Source of the DNA: Pandoraea eparura | GTDB lineage: Bacteria; Pseudomonadota; Gammaproteobacteria; Burkholderiales; Burkholderiaceae | Length of the DNA stretch: 64,000 nucleotides | Reading direction: 5' to 3' | NCBI RefSeq assembly: GCF_902459725.1 | Contig: NZ_CABPSH010000002.1 | Location: 434,001-498,000 of the forward strand | Shown: in pieces, positions 25,446 through 33,903 of the stretch | Position numbering within the stretch: the stretch's first letter is position 1 | Layout: each line of letters starts with the position of its first letter | The notes under the pieces: generated by a model | The model's database searches: none | What the model was told of the DNA's origin: nothing | The model's input: the letters and a program-made list of their open reading frames with translations, nothing else | Program-made: the position numbers and the translations under genes

Positions 25446-26357
25446 ATGCATCGGGCACGGCTGTGCAGCCCGGCGCCCGCCGGCCCGTGCCGCGCCGTGC
25501 ATCGACGATGTCGGCCGCGCCGCCCTTCACGCCACTTCATCGCTGCTATTGCCTTGCGTTCCCTTCATGCCACCTTCCCGACGCTCGCCAGACTCGCTGG
25601 CGGGTGGCTGCGCATGGCGTTGCCGGATCACTGTGCGCTTTGTCACCAGCGCGCCGCGCGACAGGTCTGCCCCGACTGCGCACATGCGTTCGACGCCAAC
25701 CGGCCCGATGCACCGTCGCGCTGCCGCCAATGCGCCGTCGCCCTGCCACCGCTGGCAACGCTCAGTGATGGCGCCCCCCTGTCCGGCGCCGAGGGTGCGA
25801 CAATTTGCCGCACCTCGTTACCGCTAGTGTGCGGACAATGCCTGCGACGGCGGCCCGCGTTCGACGCGACGCTGGTGCTCGCAGACTACGTGGCACCGCT
25901 CGATACCCTGATGATTCGTCTGAAATACCATGGCGCTCTGCCGTTCGCGCGCGAATTCGGCGAACGCCTCGGCGACGCCCTCGCAACCTGCGGCGACGAC
26001 ACGGCACTGCTGGTGCCTGTGCCGTTAGCGCCCTCGCGACTGGCATCGCGAGGTTTCAATCAGGCGTGGGAACTCGCGCGTGTCGCGTCGCGACGCGCGC
26101 AACTGCCTGCCAGCGCCCACATGCTGCATCGCGAGCGGACGACCGCCGCGCAGCGCGGCCTGTCGCGCGATGCACGGCGGCGCAACCTTCGCGGCGCCTT
26201 CGTTGCGAGCGACGGTGTCCGTGGGCGTCGCGTTGTGCTCGTTGACGACGTGATGACGACGGGGGCGACCTGCGACGCCGCGGCCGCCGCCCTCAAACGC
26301 GCCGGCGCAACGCATGTGCTTGCGGCAGTCGCATTGCGCACGCCGCCCACTTCATAA
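25446..26357 (+). CDS. ComF-family phosphoribosyltransferase-like protein
   Basis: A ComF/GntX-family protein: a cysteine-rich N-terminal zinc region (CALCHQ, CPDC, CRQC, CGQC) and a C-terminal phosphoribosyltransferase fold with the PRPP motif VVLVDDVMTTGAT. RGFNQAWELAR and RTTAAQRGLSRDARRRNL are typical family segments. ComF is needed for natural DNA uptake in some bacteria, probably on the cytoplasmic side; the role here is unproven. The start is uncertain: ATG 25398, 25446 or 25614 are all in frame, with the last closest to the conserved domain. It is divergent from bioC. Confidence 0.82.
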   Translation: MHRARLCSPAPAGPCRAVHRRCRPRRPSRHFIAAIALRSLHATFPTLARLAGGWLRMALPDHCALCHQRAARQVCPDCAHAFDANRPDAPSRCRQCAVALPPLATLSDGAPLSGAEGATICRTSLPLVCGQCLRRRPAFDATLVLADYVAPLDTLMIRLKYHGALPFAREFGERLGDALATCGDDTALLVPVPLAPSRLASRGFNQAWELARVASRRAQLPASAHMLHRERTTAAQRGLSRDARRRNLRGAFVASDGVRGRRVVLVDDVMTTGATCDAAAAALKRAGATHVLAAVALRTPPTS

Positions 26358-26373
26358 CTTTGCCCCAACGCTC

Positions 26374-26844
26374 ATGTTCAACGTCGTTCTCGTCAGCCCC
26401 GAAATTCCGCCGAACACCGGCAACGTCATTCGCCTGTGTGCCAATACGGGCGCACGCCTGCACCTGATCGAACCGCTCGGTTTCCCGCTCGACGACGCGC
26501 GTATGCGCCGCGCCGGACTCGACTATCACGAGTACGCCGAGATGAAGGTCCATCGGGACTGGGCTGCGTTTCTGAGCGCCGAATCGCCCGATCCCGCGCG
26601 GATGTTCGCGCTGACGACACGCGGCTCGCGCCCCTTCGGCGAGTTGTCGTTCGCCAAGGGCGACTGGTTCGTGTTCGGATCGGAAACCCGCGGCCTCGCC
26701 CCGGAACTGCTCGATACGTTCGCCACGACGCAACGCGTGCGCCTGCCGATGCGTCCCGGCAACCGCAGCCTCAACCTGTCGAACACGGTCGCCGTCGTGG
26801 TCTTCGAGGCGTGGCGTCAGCAGGGTTACGCCGGCGGGTCCTGA
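26374..26844 (+). CDS. trmL: tRNA (cytidine(34)-2'-O)-methyltransferase
   Basis: A 156-residue SPOUT methyltransferase. It begins [20 protein letters not shown], the TrmL hallmark, and contains [13 protein letters not shown] and the knot segment [26 protein letters not shown]. TrmL methylates the wobble base of leucine tRNAs. It is 16 bases downstream of the comF-like gene and its 3' end overlaps the macro-domain gene by 19 bases. Confidence 0.94.
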   Translation: MFNVVLVSPEIPPNTGNVIRLCANTGARLHLIEPLGFPLDDARMRRAGLDYHEYAEMKVHRDWAAFLSAESPDPARMFALTTRGSRPFGELSFAKGDWFVFGSETRGLAPELLDTFATTQRVRLPMRPGNRSLNLSNTVAVVVFEAWRQQGYAGGS

Positions 26845-27356
26845 TTCGCCAGTGCCGCGCGGTAAAGGGCCAGCATCGCACCGTCGAAGCAGACGAACTC
26901 GACGTGCTCGAGACTCGGAAAGTGGGGCAGCGCGTCGCGCACGGTGAAGACGGCCAACGGCACCGCCAGTTCCGGTGGATAGCCATAGATGCCGCAACTG
27001 ATGGCCGGAAACGCCACGCTGCGGCAGCCGTGCGCCGCCGCCAGACGCAGGCTCTCGCGGTAGCAACTCGCGAGCAGCGCCGGCTCGTCCTCTGAACCAC
27101 CGTGCCAAACCGGGCCCACCGTATGAATCACATACTTGGCCTTGAGTCGAAATCCCGGCGTGAGTCTGGCCTGCCCCGTCGGGCAGCCGTGGAGCTTGCG
27201 GCAGGCGTCCAGCAGTTCCGGCCCGGCGGCGCGATGAATCGCCCCATCGACGCTTCCGCCACCCAGCAGCGATTCGTTCGCGGCATTCACGATGGCATCG
27301 ACCGGCGATTGCGTGATATCGCCTTGAGAGGTGTGGAGATGGGCAGCTGGCGACAT
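26826..27356 (-). CDS. Macro-domain protein, O-acetyl-ADP-ribose deacetylase type
   Basis: A 176-residue single macro domain. [34 protein letters not shown] is the ADP-ribose binding signature of the MacroD/YmdB group, and [13 protein letters not shown] forms the second loop. Such enzymes hydrolyse O-acetyl-ADP-ribose or remove mono-ADP-ribose from proteins. The ATG at 27356 has AGGGAG eight bases upstream. It converges on trmL. Confidence 0.9.
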   Translation of the reverse strand: MSPAAHLHTSQGDITQSPVDAIVNAANESLLGGGSVDGAIHRAAGPELLDACRKLHGCPTGQARLTPGFRLKAKYVIHTVGPVWHGGSEDEPALLASCYRESLRLAAAHGCRSVAFPAISCGIYGYPPELAVPLAVFTVRDALPHFPSLEHVEFVCFDGAMLALYRAALANQDPPA

Positions 27357-27498
27357 GGGCTTGACTCCCTTGTGCGAGTGCCGACGACGGGATTCCGTCA
27401 TCGGGGAAACGGCGCGCCGGCCATCGCGCAAAGGATCGCCGGCGGGCCATGCGACGCCGAAGCGGACCGCTCAGGCGTCGCAACTTGCCGGTGAGGCG

Positions 27499-28518
27499 TT
27501 AGCCCGGGGGAGCGTCGTCCTCGCGCTCTGCGCGGGCGTCGCGCCGCAGCAGGGCTTCCACCGCCGCACGGGCGGGCAGCCCTTCGAACAGCGTAGCGCA
27601 AACGGCGTCGGTAATCGGCATTTCGACGCCATGCGCACGCGCCAGATCGCGCACCGCACGCGCACATCGTACGCCTTCGGCGACATGCCCCAGCGACGCC
27701 AGCACGTCGTCGAGCGACTTGCCCGACGCCAGTTGCAGACCGACGGTGCGGTTACGCGACAGATCGCCCGTGGCCGTCAGGATCAGATCGCCCATGCCGG
27801 CCAGCCCCATGAACGTCTCGGGCTTGCCACCCAGCGCGACACCCAGGCGGGTCATTTCGGCCAGGCCACGGGTGACGAGCGCCGCGCGGGCATTGAGGCC
27901 CAGACCGAGTCCGTCACTGACGCCCGTCGCGATCGCGAGCACGTTCTTCACCGCGCCCCCGACTTCGACGCCAATCACGTCATCGCTCGAATAGATGCGC
28001 AATGCGCCGAAGTGACACGCGGCAATCGTCAGCTCGCACAGCGACGGCACCGCGCTCGCAATGGTCAGCGCCGCCGGCAGTCCCTGCGCGACTTCGCGAG
28101 CGAAGCTTGGCCCAGAGAGCGCGCCGCCCGCCACCTGCGGAAAAACCTCGGCAACGACCTGATGCGGGAGCAGTCCGGTATCGGACTCGAAGCCCTTGCA
28201 CAGCCAGATCAGGTTGTGCGGCGCAGGGGCGGCCAGCGCCATATGGCTGGCCAGCGCGCGCAGGCCGGCAACGGGCACCGCGGCGACGCACAAGGCGTGT
28301 TCGCCCGTGCCATGCGTGAGCGCCGCCGCAAAATCGGCTTCGAATCGCAGACGTAGCGACAGCTGCGCACCGGGGAGATAGTGGGAATTTTCGTGGGAGG
28401 CGGTCAGTTGCGTCACGAGCGCCGCATCGCGCGCCCAGAGCACAACGTCATGGCGGGCCGCCATGTGGCTCGCCATCGCGGTGCCCCAGGCACCTGCACC
28501 GAATACGGCAATCTTCAT
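27499..28518 (-). CDS. gpsA: Glycerol-3-phosphate dehydrogenase [NAD(P)+]
   Basis: A 339-residue cytosolic enzyme reducing dihydroxyacetone phosphate to sn-glycerol 3-phosphate for phospholipid synthesis. [14 protein letters not shown] is the nucleotide motif; [13 protein letters not shown] and the catalytic Lys in [14 protein letters not shown] identify GpsA. It follows secB on the same strand, as in many proteobacteria (grxC-secB-gpsA). Confidence 0.96.
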   Translation of the reverse strand: MKIAVFGAGAWGTAMASHMAARHDVVLWARDAALVTQLTASHENSHYLPGAQLSLRLRFEADFAAALTHGTGEHALCVAAVPVAGLRALASHMALAAPAPHNLIWLCKGFESDTGLLPHQVVAEVFPQVAGGALSGPSFAREVAQGLPAALTIASAVPSLCELTIAACHFGALRIYSSDDVIGVEVGGAVKNVLAIATGVSDGLGLGLNARAALVTRGLAEMTRLGVALGGKPETFMGLAGMGDLILTATGDLSRNRTVGLQLASGKSLDDVLASLGHVAEGVRCARAVRDLARAHGVEMPITDAVCATLFEGLPARAAVEALLRRDARAEREDDAPPG

Positions 28519-28581
28519 GAGGGAGGCCTCGACGCGACGGCCGACTGCGTGCCGGGCGTCGCGTCGATCAAGCGCAAGCGC

Positions 28582-29088
28582 TTAGTGGGTCTGGGCGGCC
28601 GAGCCGTCGGGCATGACGATGCCCGGGGCCGGCGTTTCGCCGTTGGCCGCCTGTTGCTCGGCCAGTTGCGCCAGACGCTGCTCGTAGAGCGCCTGGAAGT
28701 TTACTTCGGCCAGATGGATCGGCTGGAAACCGGCACGGCTGATGGCGTCGGCCACGTTGGCGCGCAGGTACGGGTAGACGATCGTCGGGCACGCAATGCC
28801 GATGAGGGGGTCGAGTTGCTCGACGGGCACGTTGCGAATCTCGAAGATGCCGGCTTGCTTGCCTTCGACGAGGAACGCGACCTTGTCCTTGATCTTGGCC
28901 GTCACGGTGGCAATCACGGCGACTTCGAAGATTTCCTCGGCCAGACGTTCGGCGGCGACGTCCAGCTGCACTTCCACGGTCGGCATCTCCTGCTCGAGGA
29001 AGATCGCGGGCGAGTTCGGCTGTTCGAGCGACAGATCTTTCAGGTAGGCGCGCTGGATGCTGAAAAACGGCTGATTCTGGTCGGACAT
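28582..29088 (-). CDS. secB: Protein-export chaperone SecB
   Basis: A 168-residue Sec[24 protein letters not shown] near the start, then VEVQLDV and the conserved [17 protein letters not shown] and [15 protein letters not shown]. SecB keeps exported pre-proteins unfolded and passes them to SecA. It lies between grxC and gpsA. Confidence 0.97.
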   Translation of the reverse strand: MSDQNQPFFSIQRAYLKDLSLEQPNSPAIFLEQEMPTVEVQLDVAAERLAEEIFEVAVIATVTAKIKDKVAFLVEGKQAGIFEIRNVPVEQLDPLIGIACPTIVYPYLRANVADAISRAGFQPIHLAEVNFQALYEQRLAQLAEQQAANGETPAPGIVMPDGSAAQTH

Positions 29089-29153
29089 TTCGTTTCCTTG
29101 GGATAAGACAGCCGCGCAGACACGCGGCTGGGCGCACTATTTTGCGGGCGGTA

Positions 29154-29414
29154 TCAGGCGGCTTGCAAGAGGGGGACGAGGCCACCGGCACGGTCAAGTG
29201 CCGACAGATCGTCGTAACCGCCGATGTGGCGCTCGTCGATATAGATCTGCGGTACCGTGCGACGGCCCGTGCGCGTCATCATTTCCTCGCGGCGGGCGGG
29301 TTCCTTGTCGATCAGCACCTTCTCGATGTCCTGAACGCCGCGCTGACGCAGCAGTCGCTCCGCCATCTGGCAATACGGGCACACTTGCGTGCTGTACATC
29401 ACGATCTTCGGCAT
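29154..29414 (-). CDS. grxC: Glutaredoxin 3
   Basis: An 86-residue glutaredoxin with the dithiol site CPYC (residues 12-15), the cis-Pro segment TVPQIYI and the glutathione-binding GGYDDL. It reduces disulfides and glutathionylated thiols using glutathione. It is read 17 bases after the rhodanese gene and before secB. Confidence 0.95.
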   Translation of the reverse strand: MPKIVMYSTQVCPYCQMAERLLRQRGVQDIEKVLIDKEPARREEMMTRTGRRTVPQIYIDERHIGGYDDLSALDRAGGLVPLLQAA

Positions 29415-29431
29415 GACTGGCAATTCCTCGA

Positions 29432-29839
29432 TTACTTCACAACCGGCAGACCGGCTTCCTGCCAGGTGGCAATGCCGCCCTGCAGGCTGAACGCCTCGGC
29501 ATAGCCAAGACTGCGCAACAGCGTCTGGGCGCGCGCGGCGCCCTGCCCGTTCTTGCACACGATCAGGACCGGTGCCGCCTTGTTCTTGATGATCTGCGCG
29601 ACCTTCTGTTCGACATCGTCGAGCGGCACGTTGCGCGCGGCGGGCAAGTGGCCGGCGGCGAACTCCTCGCCAGTGCGCACATCGAGCACCACGGCACCCT
29701 TGCGGTTGATGAGCTGGGTCGCTTCCACGGTCGACAGACCGCGACCGCCGCGCTTGAATACGGGCCACGCCAGCATGCCCCCCGAGACGAGGGCAATGAC
29801 GATCAGCGCGAGGTTGGTGTAATCGGTAAGGAACGTCAC
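29432..29839 (-). CDS. Membrane-anchored rhodanese-like protein
   Basis: A 135-residue protein with one N-terminal membrane helix (about residues 8-25) and a rhodanese domain. The active loop CKNGQGA has the catalytic Cys; LDVRTGEEFAAGHLPAARNVPL is typical. It belongs to the YibN group encoded next to grxC and secB. The start is GTG 29839, with AGGTGG just upstream. Sulfur transfer activity is presumed. Confidence 0.9.
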   Translation of the reverse strand: MTFLTDYTNLALIVIALVSGGMLAWPVFKRGGRGLSTVEATQLINRKGAVVLDVRTGEEFAAGHLPAARNVPLDDVEQKVAQIIKNKAAPVLIVCKNGQGAARAQTLLRSLGYAEAFSLQGGIATWQEAGLPVVK

Positions 29840-30073
29840 AAACCACCTGAAAAATATCAAAAGAATCCGATCATTATAAAATAATCCGTGATTGCGCCGA
29901 CGGGTTGCGTTGCCAATCGCTGCGCCGGACGTCGGCGGCCCCTTCGCCGCGCCCCCGAACGTCTCTGGATTGCTGCCGCAAAACCCCTTGCCGGGCCTTG
30001 CTGCGCAAGGCGCGGCGAGCGGCCATCGTCTCGTCGGCTGCCCCCGCTTTCCAACTCTGACTGAAGTTTGCTC

Positions 30074-30820
30074 ATGTACAAGCTCGTTCTCATCCGCCAC
30101 GGCGAATCGACGTGGAACAAGGAAAATCGCTTCACCGGCTGGATCGATGTCGACCTGACGGACAAGGGCGCCGCCGAAGCCACCCAGGCTGGTGAATTGC
30201 TCGCCGAAGCCGGCTACAAGTTCGATCTCGCCTATACGTCGGTGCTCAAGCGCGCGATCCGCACCCTCTGGCACGTGCAAGACGCCATGGACCAGATGTG
30301 GATTCCCGTCATCCATAGCTGGCGCCTGAACGAGCGTCACTACGGCGCTCTGGCCGGCCTCAACAAGGCCGAGACCGCCGCCAAATACGGCGACGAGCAG
30401 GTGCACGTCTGGCGCCGCAGCTACGACACGCCGCCGCCGCCGTTGGCCGCGGACGACGAACGCAGCTCCTACCACGACCCACGTTACGCCAAGCTCAAGC
30501 GCGAGGAGATTCCGCTCACCGAGTGCCTGAAGGACACCGTGGCGCGCGTGCTGCCGTTGTGGAACGAGTCGATCGCCCCGGCGGTGCGGGCGGGCAAGCA
30601 AGTCCTCATCGCCGCGCACGGCAATTCGCTGCGCGCCCTCATCAAGCACCTCGACAAGATTTCGGACGACGACATCGCCGGCCTGAACATCCCGAACGGC
30701 ACACCGCTCGTGTATGAACTGGACGCCGACCTCCAACCGATCCGTCACTACTACCTGGGCGACGCGGAGAAGATTGCCGGCGCGCTGGCCGCGGTGGCGG
30801 CGCAAGGCAAGTCGAAGTAA
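30074..30820 (+). CDS. gpmA: 2,3-bisphosphoglycerate-dependent phosphoglycerate mutase
   Basis: A 248-residue glycolytic enzyme, exactly the usual length. The phospho-His motif is [10 protein letters not shown], the second catalytic His is in [11 protein letters not shown], and [17 protein letters not shown] is typical of GpmA. It interconverts 3- and 2-phosphoglycerate. The ATG at 30074 gives the standard [10 protein letters not shown] start. It diverges from the rhodanese gene across a 234-base region with an AT-rich stretch at about 29856-29885 likely to contain promoters. Confidence 0.96.
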   Translation: MYKLVLIRHGESTWNKENRFTGWIDVDLTDKGAAEATQAGELLAEAGYKFDLAYTSVLKRAIRTLWHVQDAMDQMWIPVIHSWRLNERHYGALAGLNKAETAAKYGDEQVHVWRRSYDTPPPPLAADDERSSYHDPRYAKLKREEIPLTECLKDTVARVLPLWNESIAPAVRAGKQVLIAAHGNSLRALIKHLDKISDDDIAGLNIPNGTPLVYELDADLQPIRHYYLGDAEKIAGALAAVAAQGKSK

Positions 30821-31256
30821 TCGCCGAGTCTCGCCTGCGCCCGTCGCAGGCGGCGAGCGCGCCGCCCTCCCTTGGCGGCGCGCGCCCGCGCCGGCCGCGC
30901 CCCCTGCTCGCCCTTATCCCCGCCCTTCTCCCCCTCACACGTCCGCTGCGAGCACCTTACTGGCCACCCCCGCTGTAACGCGCCGTAACACGATATCCGA
31001 GCGTCCCAAGACTGCCCACTCCATGGGCCCGGCGCAGGGGAAAGCGCGTTGCGCCGGCCAAAGTGGGGCGATTCCTGACGAAGTCGAGGCTCCCGCTCGC
31101 GACAAAGGCGCGTAAACCGGAACTTTTCGTAGAACCTCTCCGGAAAATTCCCTGTCGAATGGGCAATGCCCGCCCTGCGGGCAAACGGTTATACTTCGCC
31201 AAAGTGCGCGCACCGCTGGGTGGGCGCCCCGAAAAATCCGGAATTTCCACGCCTAT
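30821..31256 (+). promoter_or_regulatory. Intergenic region upstream of ctpA
   Basis: These 436 bases carry no supported gene. TATACT at 31190-31195 is a plausible -10 element for ctpA, but no good -35 hexamer is seen at the right distance. No clear gpmA terminator was found, so some read-through into ctpA is possible. Confidence 0.4.
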
Positions 31257-32810
31257 ATGCGCCAAACCCTCAAACACATCGGCCTGATCGTGCTTGGCCT
31301 CGCAACCGGTGCGGCTGCCACCCTCGCGTTTTCGCAGGCTTCCGCACAAAGCGCTACCACGCCGTTGCCGCTCGAACAGCTCCGTCTGCTGGCCGAAGTG
31401 TTCGGTCAGATCAAGCGCGAGTATGTGCAACCGGTCGACGACAAGAAGCTGCTGACCGCGGCCATCAAGGGCATGGTGTCGAGTCTCGATCCGCATTCGT
31501 CCTATCTCGACAAGGACGAATACAAGGAGCTGCAGGAACAGACCCGAGGCCGCTTCGCCGGTCTCGGCATCGAGATCTCGCAGGAAGACGGCCTGGTCAA
31601 GGTCATTTCCCCGATCGAAGACAGCCCGGCGTTCAAGGCCGGCCTGAAGCCCGGCGACCTCATCACCCGCATCGACGACAAGCCCGTGCGCGGCATGACC
31701 CTCGATCAGGCGGTCAAGCGCATGCGCGGCGCACCCGGCAGCAAGGTCACGCTAACCATCTACCGCAAGTCGGACGAGCGCACGTTCCCGGTGTCCATCG
31801 TTCGCGCGGAAATTCGCGTCCAGAGCATCAAGGGCAAGATGCTCGAGCCCGGCATCGCTTACGTGCGCATCACGAGCTTCCAGGAACGCACGGTGCCGGA
31901 TCTGGCCAAGAAACTGCAAGAGCTGGCCAAGGACCAACCGATCAAGGGTCTGGTGCTCGACCTGCGCAACAATGGCGGCGGCATCCTGCAGTCGGCGGTC
32001 GGCGTGTCCGCGGCCTTCATGAAGGAAGGCGCCACGGTTGTGACGACCAACGGTCAGATCGAAGACGCCAAGCAGAAATACACGGCCACCTTCGACAACT
32101 ACCGTCTGTCGGCAAGCCCCGACGATCCGCTCAAGGGCGAAGCCGCCTTCTGGAAGACGGTGCCGATGGTCGTGCTGGTGAACGCCTACTCTGCGTCGGC
32201 CTCGGAGATCGTGTCCGGTGCGCTGCAGGACTCGAAGCGCGCGCTGATCATGGGCAAGACGACCTTCGGCAAGGGCTCGGTGCAGACCGTGCGCCAACTG
32301 TCGCCGGACACGGCGCTGCGCCTGACCACGGCCTACTACTACACGCCGAGCGGTCGCTCGATCCAGTCCATCGGCATCACGCCGGACATTCCGGTCGACC
32401 AGAATCCGAAGGGCGATCCGGAAGACGTGCTGATCACGCGCGAAATCGACTACCAGAACCATCTGCACAACACGCAGACGCCTGACGAGCAAAAGGCCAT
32501 CGACGCCCGCGAAGCGCGCCGCCTCGAAGAGTTGCACCGCCTCGAGGAAGAGAACGCCAAGAAGACGCCGGAAGAGCGCAAGAAGGAACGCGAAGCGCGC
32601 CTGCCGGATCTGGGCAGCCCCGACGACTTCATGCTCCAGCAGGCGGTTCACCAGCTCAAGGGCGAGCCGGTCCAGCGCACGAAGTCGCGCCTGGAGGCCA
32701 ATGCCGGCCCGATGCCGAAGGACACATCGAAGGCAGCCAGCCCCGCCGCCGTCAAGACGGACGCGAAGAGCGGCACGGCAGCGCCGGCCAAACCGTCGGA
32801 CAAGAAGTAA
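31257..32810 (+). CDS. ctpA: C-terminal processing peptidase, S41 family
   Basis: A 517-residue periplasmic protease: N-terminal signal or anchor (residues 7-30), an N-terminal helical part, a PDZ domain at about 90-170 (GLGIEISQEDGLVKVISPIEDSPAFKAGLKPGD), and the S41 catalytic core with the serine in NAYSASASEIVSGAL and the lysine in TTFGKGSVQT. After residue 400 there is a charged coiled-coil-like stretch and a Lys/Ala/Pro-rich tail. CtpA-type enzymes trim periplasmic proteins and regulate peptidoglycan hydrolases. It is followed by a terminator just before moeB/thiF. Confidence 0.93.
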   Translation: MRQTLKHIGLIVLGLATGAAATLAFSQASAQSATTPLPLEQLRLLAEVFGQIKREYVQPVDDKKLLTAAIKGMVSSLDPHSSYLDKDEYKELQEQTRGRFAGLGIEISQEDGLVKVISPIEDSPAFKAGLKPGDLITRIDDKPVRGMTLDQAVKRMRGAPGSKVTLTIYRKSDERTFPVSIVRAEIRVQSIKGKMLEPGIAYVRITSFQERTVPDLAKKLQELAKDQPIKGLVLDLRNNGGGILQSAVGVSAAFMKEGATVVTTNGQIEDAKQKYTATFDNYRLSASPDDPLKGEAAFWKTVPMVVLVNAYSASASEIVSGALQDSKRALIMGKTTFGKGSVQTVRQLSPDTALRLTTAYYYTPSGRSIQSIGITPDIPVDQNPKGDPEDVLITREIDYQNHLHNTQTPDEQKAIDAREARRLEELHRLEEENAKKTPEERKKEREARLPDLGSPDDFMLQQAVHQLKGEPVQRTKSRLEANAGPMPKDTSKAASPAAVKTDAKSGTAAPAKPSDKK

Positions 32811-32829
32811 GCATCGGCTTTACACTACA

Positions 32830-32862
32830 AACCGTGCCCGCGAAAGCCGGCACGGTTTTTTT
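32830..32862 (+). terminator. Intrinsic terminator of ctpA
   Basis: The stem AACCGTGCC/GGCACGGTT with a 10-base loop is followed by a T-run of seven or eight bases. It lies only 18 bases before the next gene start, so that gene may depend on partial read-through or a promoter inside ctpA. Confidence 0.85.
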
Positions 32863-32880
32863 ATTCATTCCCGTTTTGCG

Positions 32881-33633
32881 ATGAACGACGACCAGTTGCT
32901 GCGTTACTCCCGCCACATCCTGCTCGACGAACTCGGTATCGAGGGTCAGGAGCGTCTGCTCGCCGCCCACGCCATGATCGTTGGCGCAGGTGGTCTCGGC
33001 TCGCCCGCCGCGCTGTATCTTGCGGCCTCCGGCGTCGGACGCATCACGCTGATCGACGACGACGACGTCGATCTCACCAACCTGCAACGCCAGATTCTCC
33101 ACGACACCGGGAGTGTCGGTCGGCCCAAGGTGATCTCCGGGCGCGATCGCATCGCGCAGGTCAATCCCGGCGTGGTCGTCGACGTCGTCCAAGCCCGTGC
33201 GGACGAAGCGCAACTCACGGCGCTGGCCCGCACCGCCACGGTGGTGCTCGACGGGTCGGACAACTTCGCCACGCGTCACGCTGTCAATCGGGCCTGCGTG
33301 ACGGCGGGGGTGCCACTTGTGTCCGGCGCAGCCCTGCGCTTCGACGGGCAGATCAGCGTCTTCGATGTGCGAGACGAGGCGTCGCCCTGCTACGAGTGCA
33401 TTTTCCCGGCCGACGAGCCGTTCCCCGAGCAGGCCTGCGCCACGATGGGGGTGCTCGCCCCGCTCGTGGGCATTATCGGCAGCATGCAGGCAGCCGAGGC
33501 CATCAAGCTCATCACGGGAATCGGCAAGCCGCTCGTTGGCCGCCTGCAGATGCTCGACGCCCGCCGAATGAGCTGGCACACGATGCACTGCGCCCGTAAT
33601 CCGGAGTGCAAGGTCTGCGGGCAGCGCCACTGA
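32881..33633 (+). CDS. ThiF/MoeB-family E1-like adenylyltransferase
   Basis: A 250-residue ubiquitin-activating-like enzyme. It has the ATP motif VGAGGLGSPAALYLAASGVG, the RQILHDTGSVGRPKV segment, the Asp in LDGSDNFATRHAVN, and the zinc cysteines CYEC and CKVC. ThiF and MoeB adenylate the C-terminus of ThiS or MoaD in thiamine or molybdopterin synthesis; sequence alone does not separate them. It is followed by a nonamer repeat tract and a terminator. Confidence 0.92.
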   Translation: MNDDQLLRYSRHILLDELGIEGQERLLAAHAMIVGAGGLGSPAALYLAASGVGRITLIDDDDVDLTNLQRQILHDTGSVGRPKVISGRDRIAQVNPGVVVDVVQARADEAQLTALARTATVVLDGSDNFATRHAVNRACVTAGVPLVSGAALRFDGQISVFDVRDEASPCYECIFPADEPFPEQACATMGVLAPLVGIIGSMQAAEAIKLITGIGKPLVGRLQMLDARRMSWHTMHCARNPECKVCGQRH

Positions 33634-33670
33634 GTGCCTGCGGCGCGGCTGGCGTCGATCGGGCGTGGCC

Positions 33671-33787
33671 CGAACTTTCCGAACTATCTGAACGCTTCGA
33701 ACGCTTCGAACGCTTCGAACGCTTCGAACGCTTCGAACGCTTCGAATGCTTCGAATGCTTCGAATGCTTCGAATGCTTCGAGCGTAT
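33671..33787. repeat. Nonamer tandem repeat, 13 in-phase units
   Basis: Ten near-identical 9-bp units (one TGAACGCTT, five CGAACGCTT, four CGAATGCTT) fill 33689-33778, with two degenerate units before and one after in the same phase. Each junction makes a TTCGAA palindrome. It lies 38 bases after the moeB/thiF stop and 45 bases before the shared terminator. Frames through it encode simple repeats and are not taken as genes. Confidence 0.95.
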
Positions 33788-33831
33788 TGAACTCACCGAA
33801 CGCTTGCTACGCGCGCCGAGCACGAGCGAAA

Positions 33832-33867
33832 AAAAAGCGGGCGCCCTGTCTCAGGGCCCCGCTTTTC
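33832..33867. terminator. Convergent terminator between moeB/thiF and ptsI
   Basis: An imperfect stem AAAAGCGGGCGCCCTG/CAGGGCCCCGCTTTT with a short loop. An A-run precedes it on the plus strand, so the T-run faces the minus-strand ptsI transcript; the TTTT on the other side may also serve the plus strand. Confidence 0.8.
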
Positions 33868-33903
33868 TCGTTGGGGGATGGCCGGCGACGCGCAACCGAT
33901 CCG

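Noticed and set aside
33671-33787. Possible CRISPR array
   Set aside because: Units are 9 bp, contiguous, with no spacers and no cas genes in the window.
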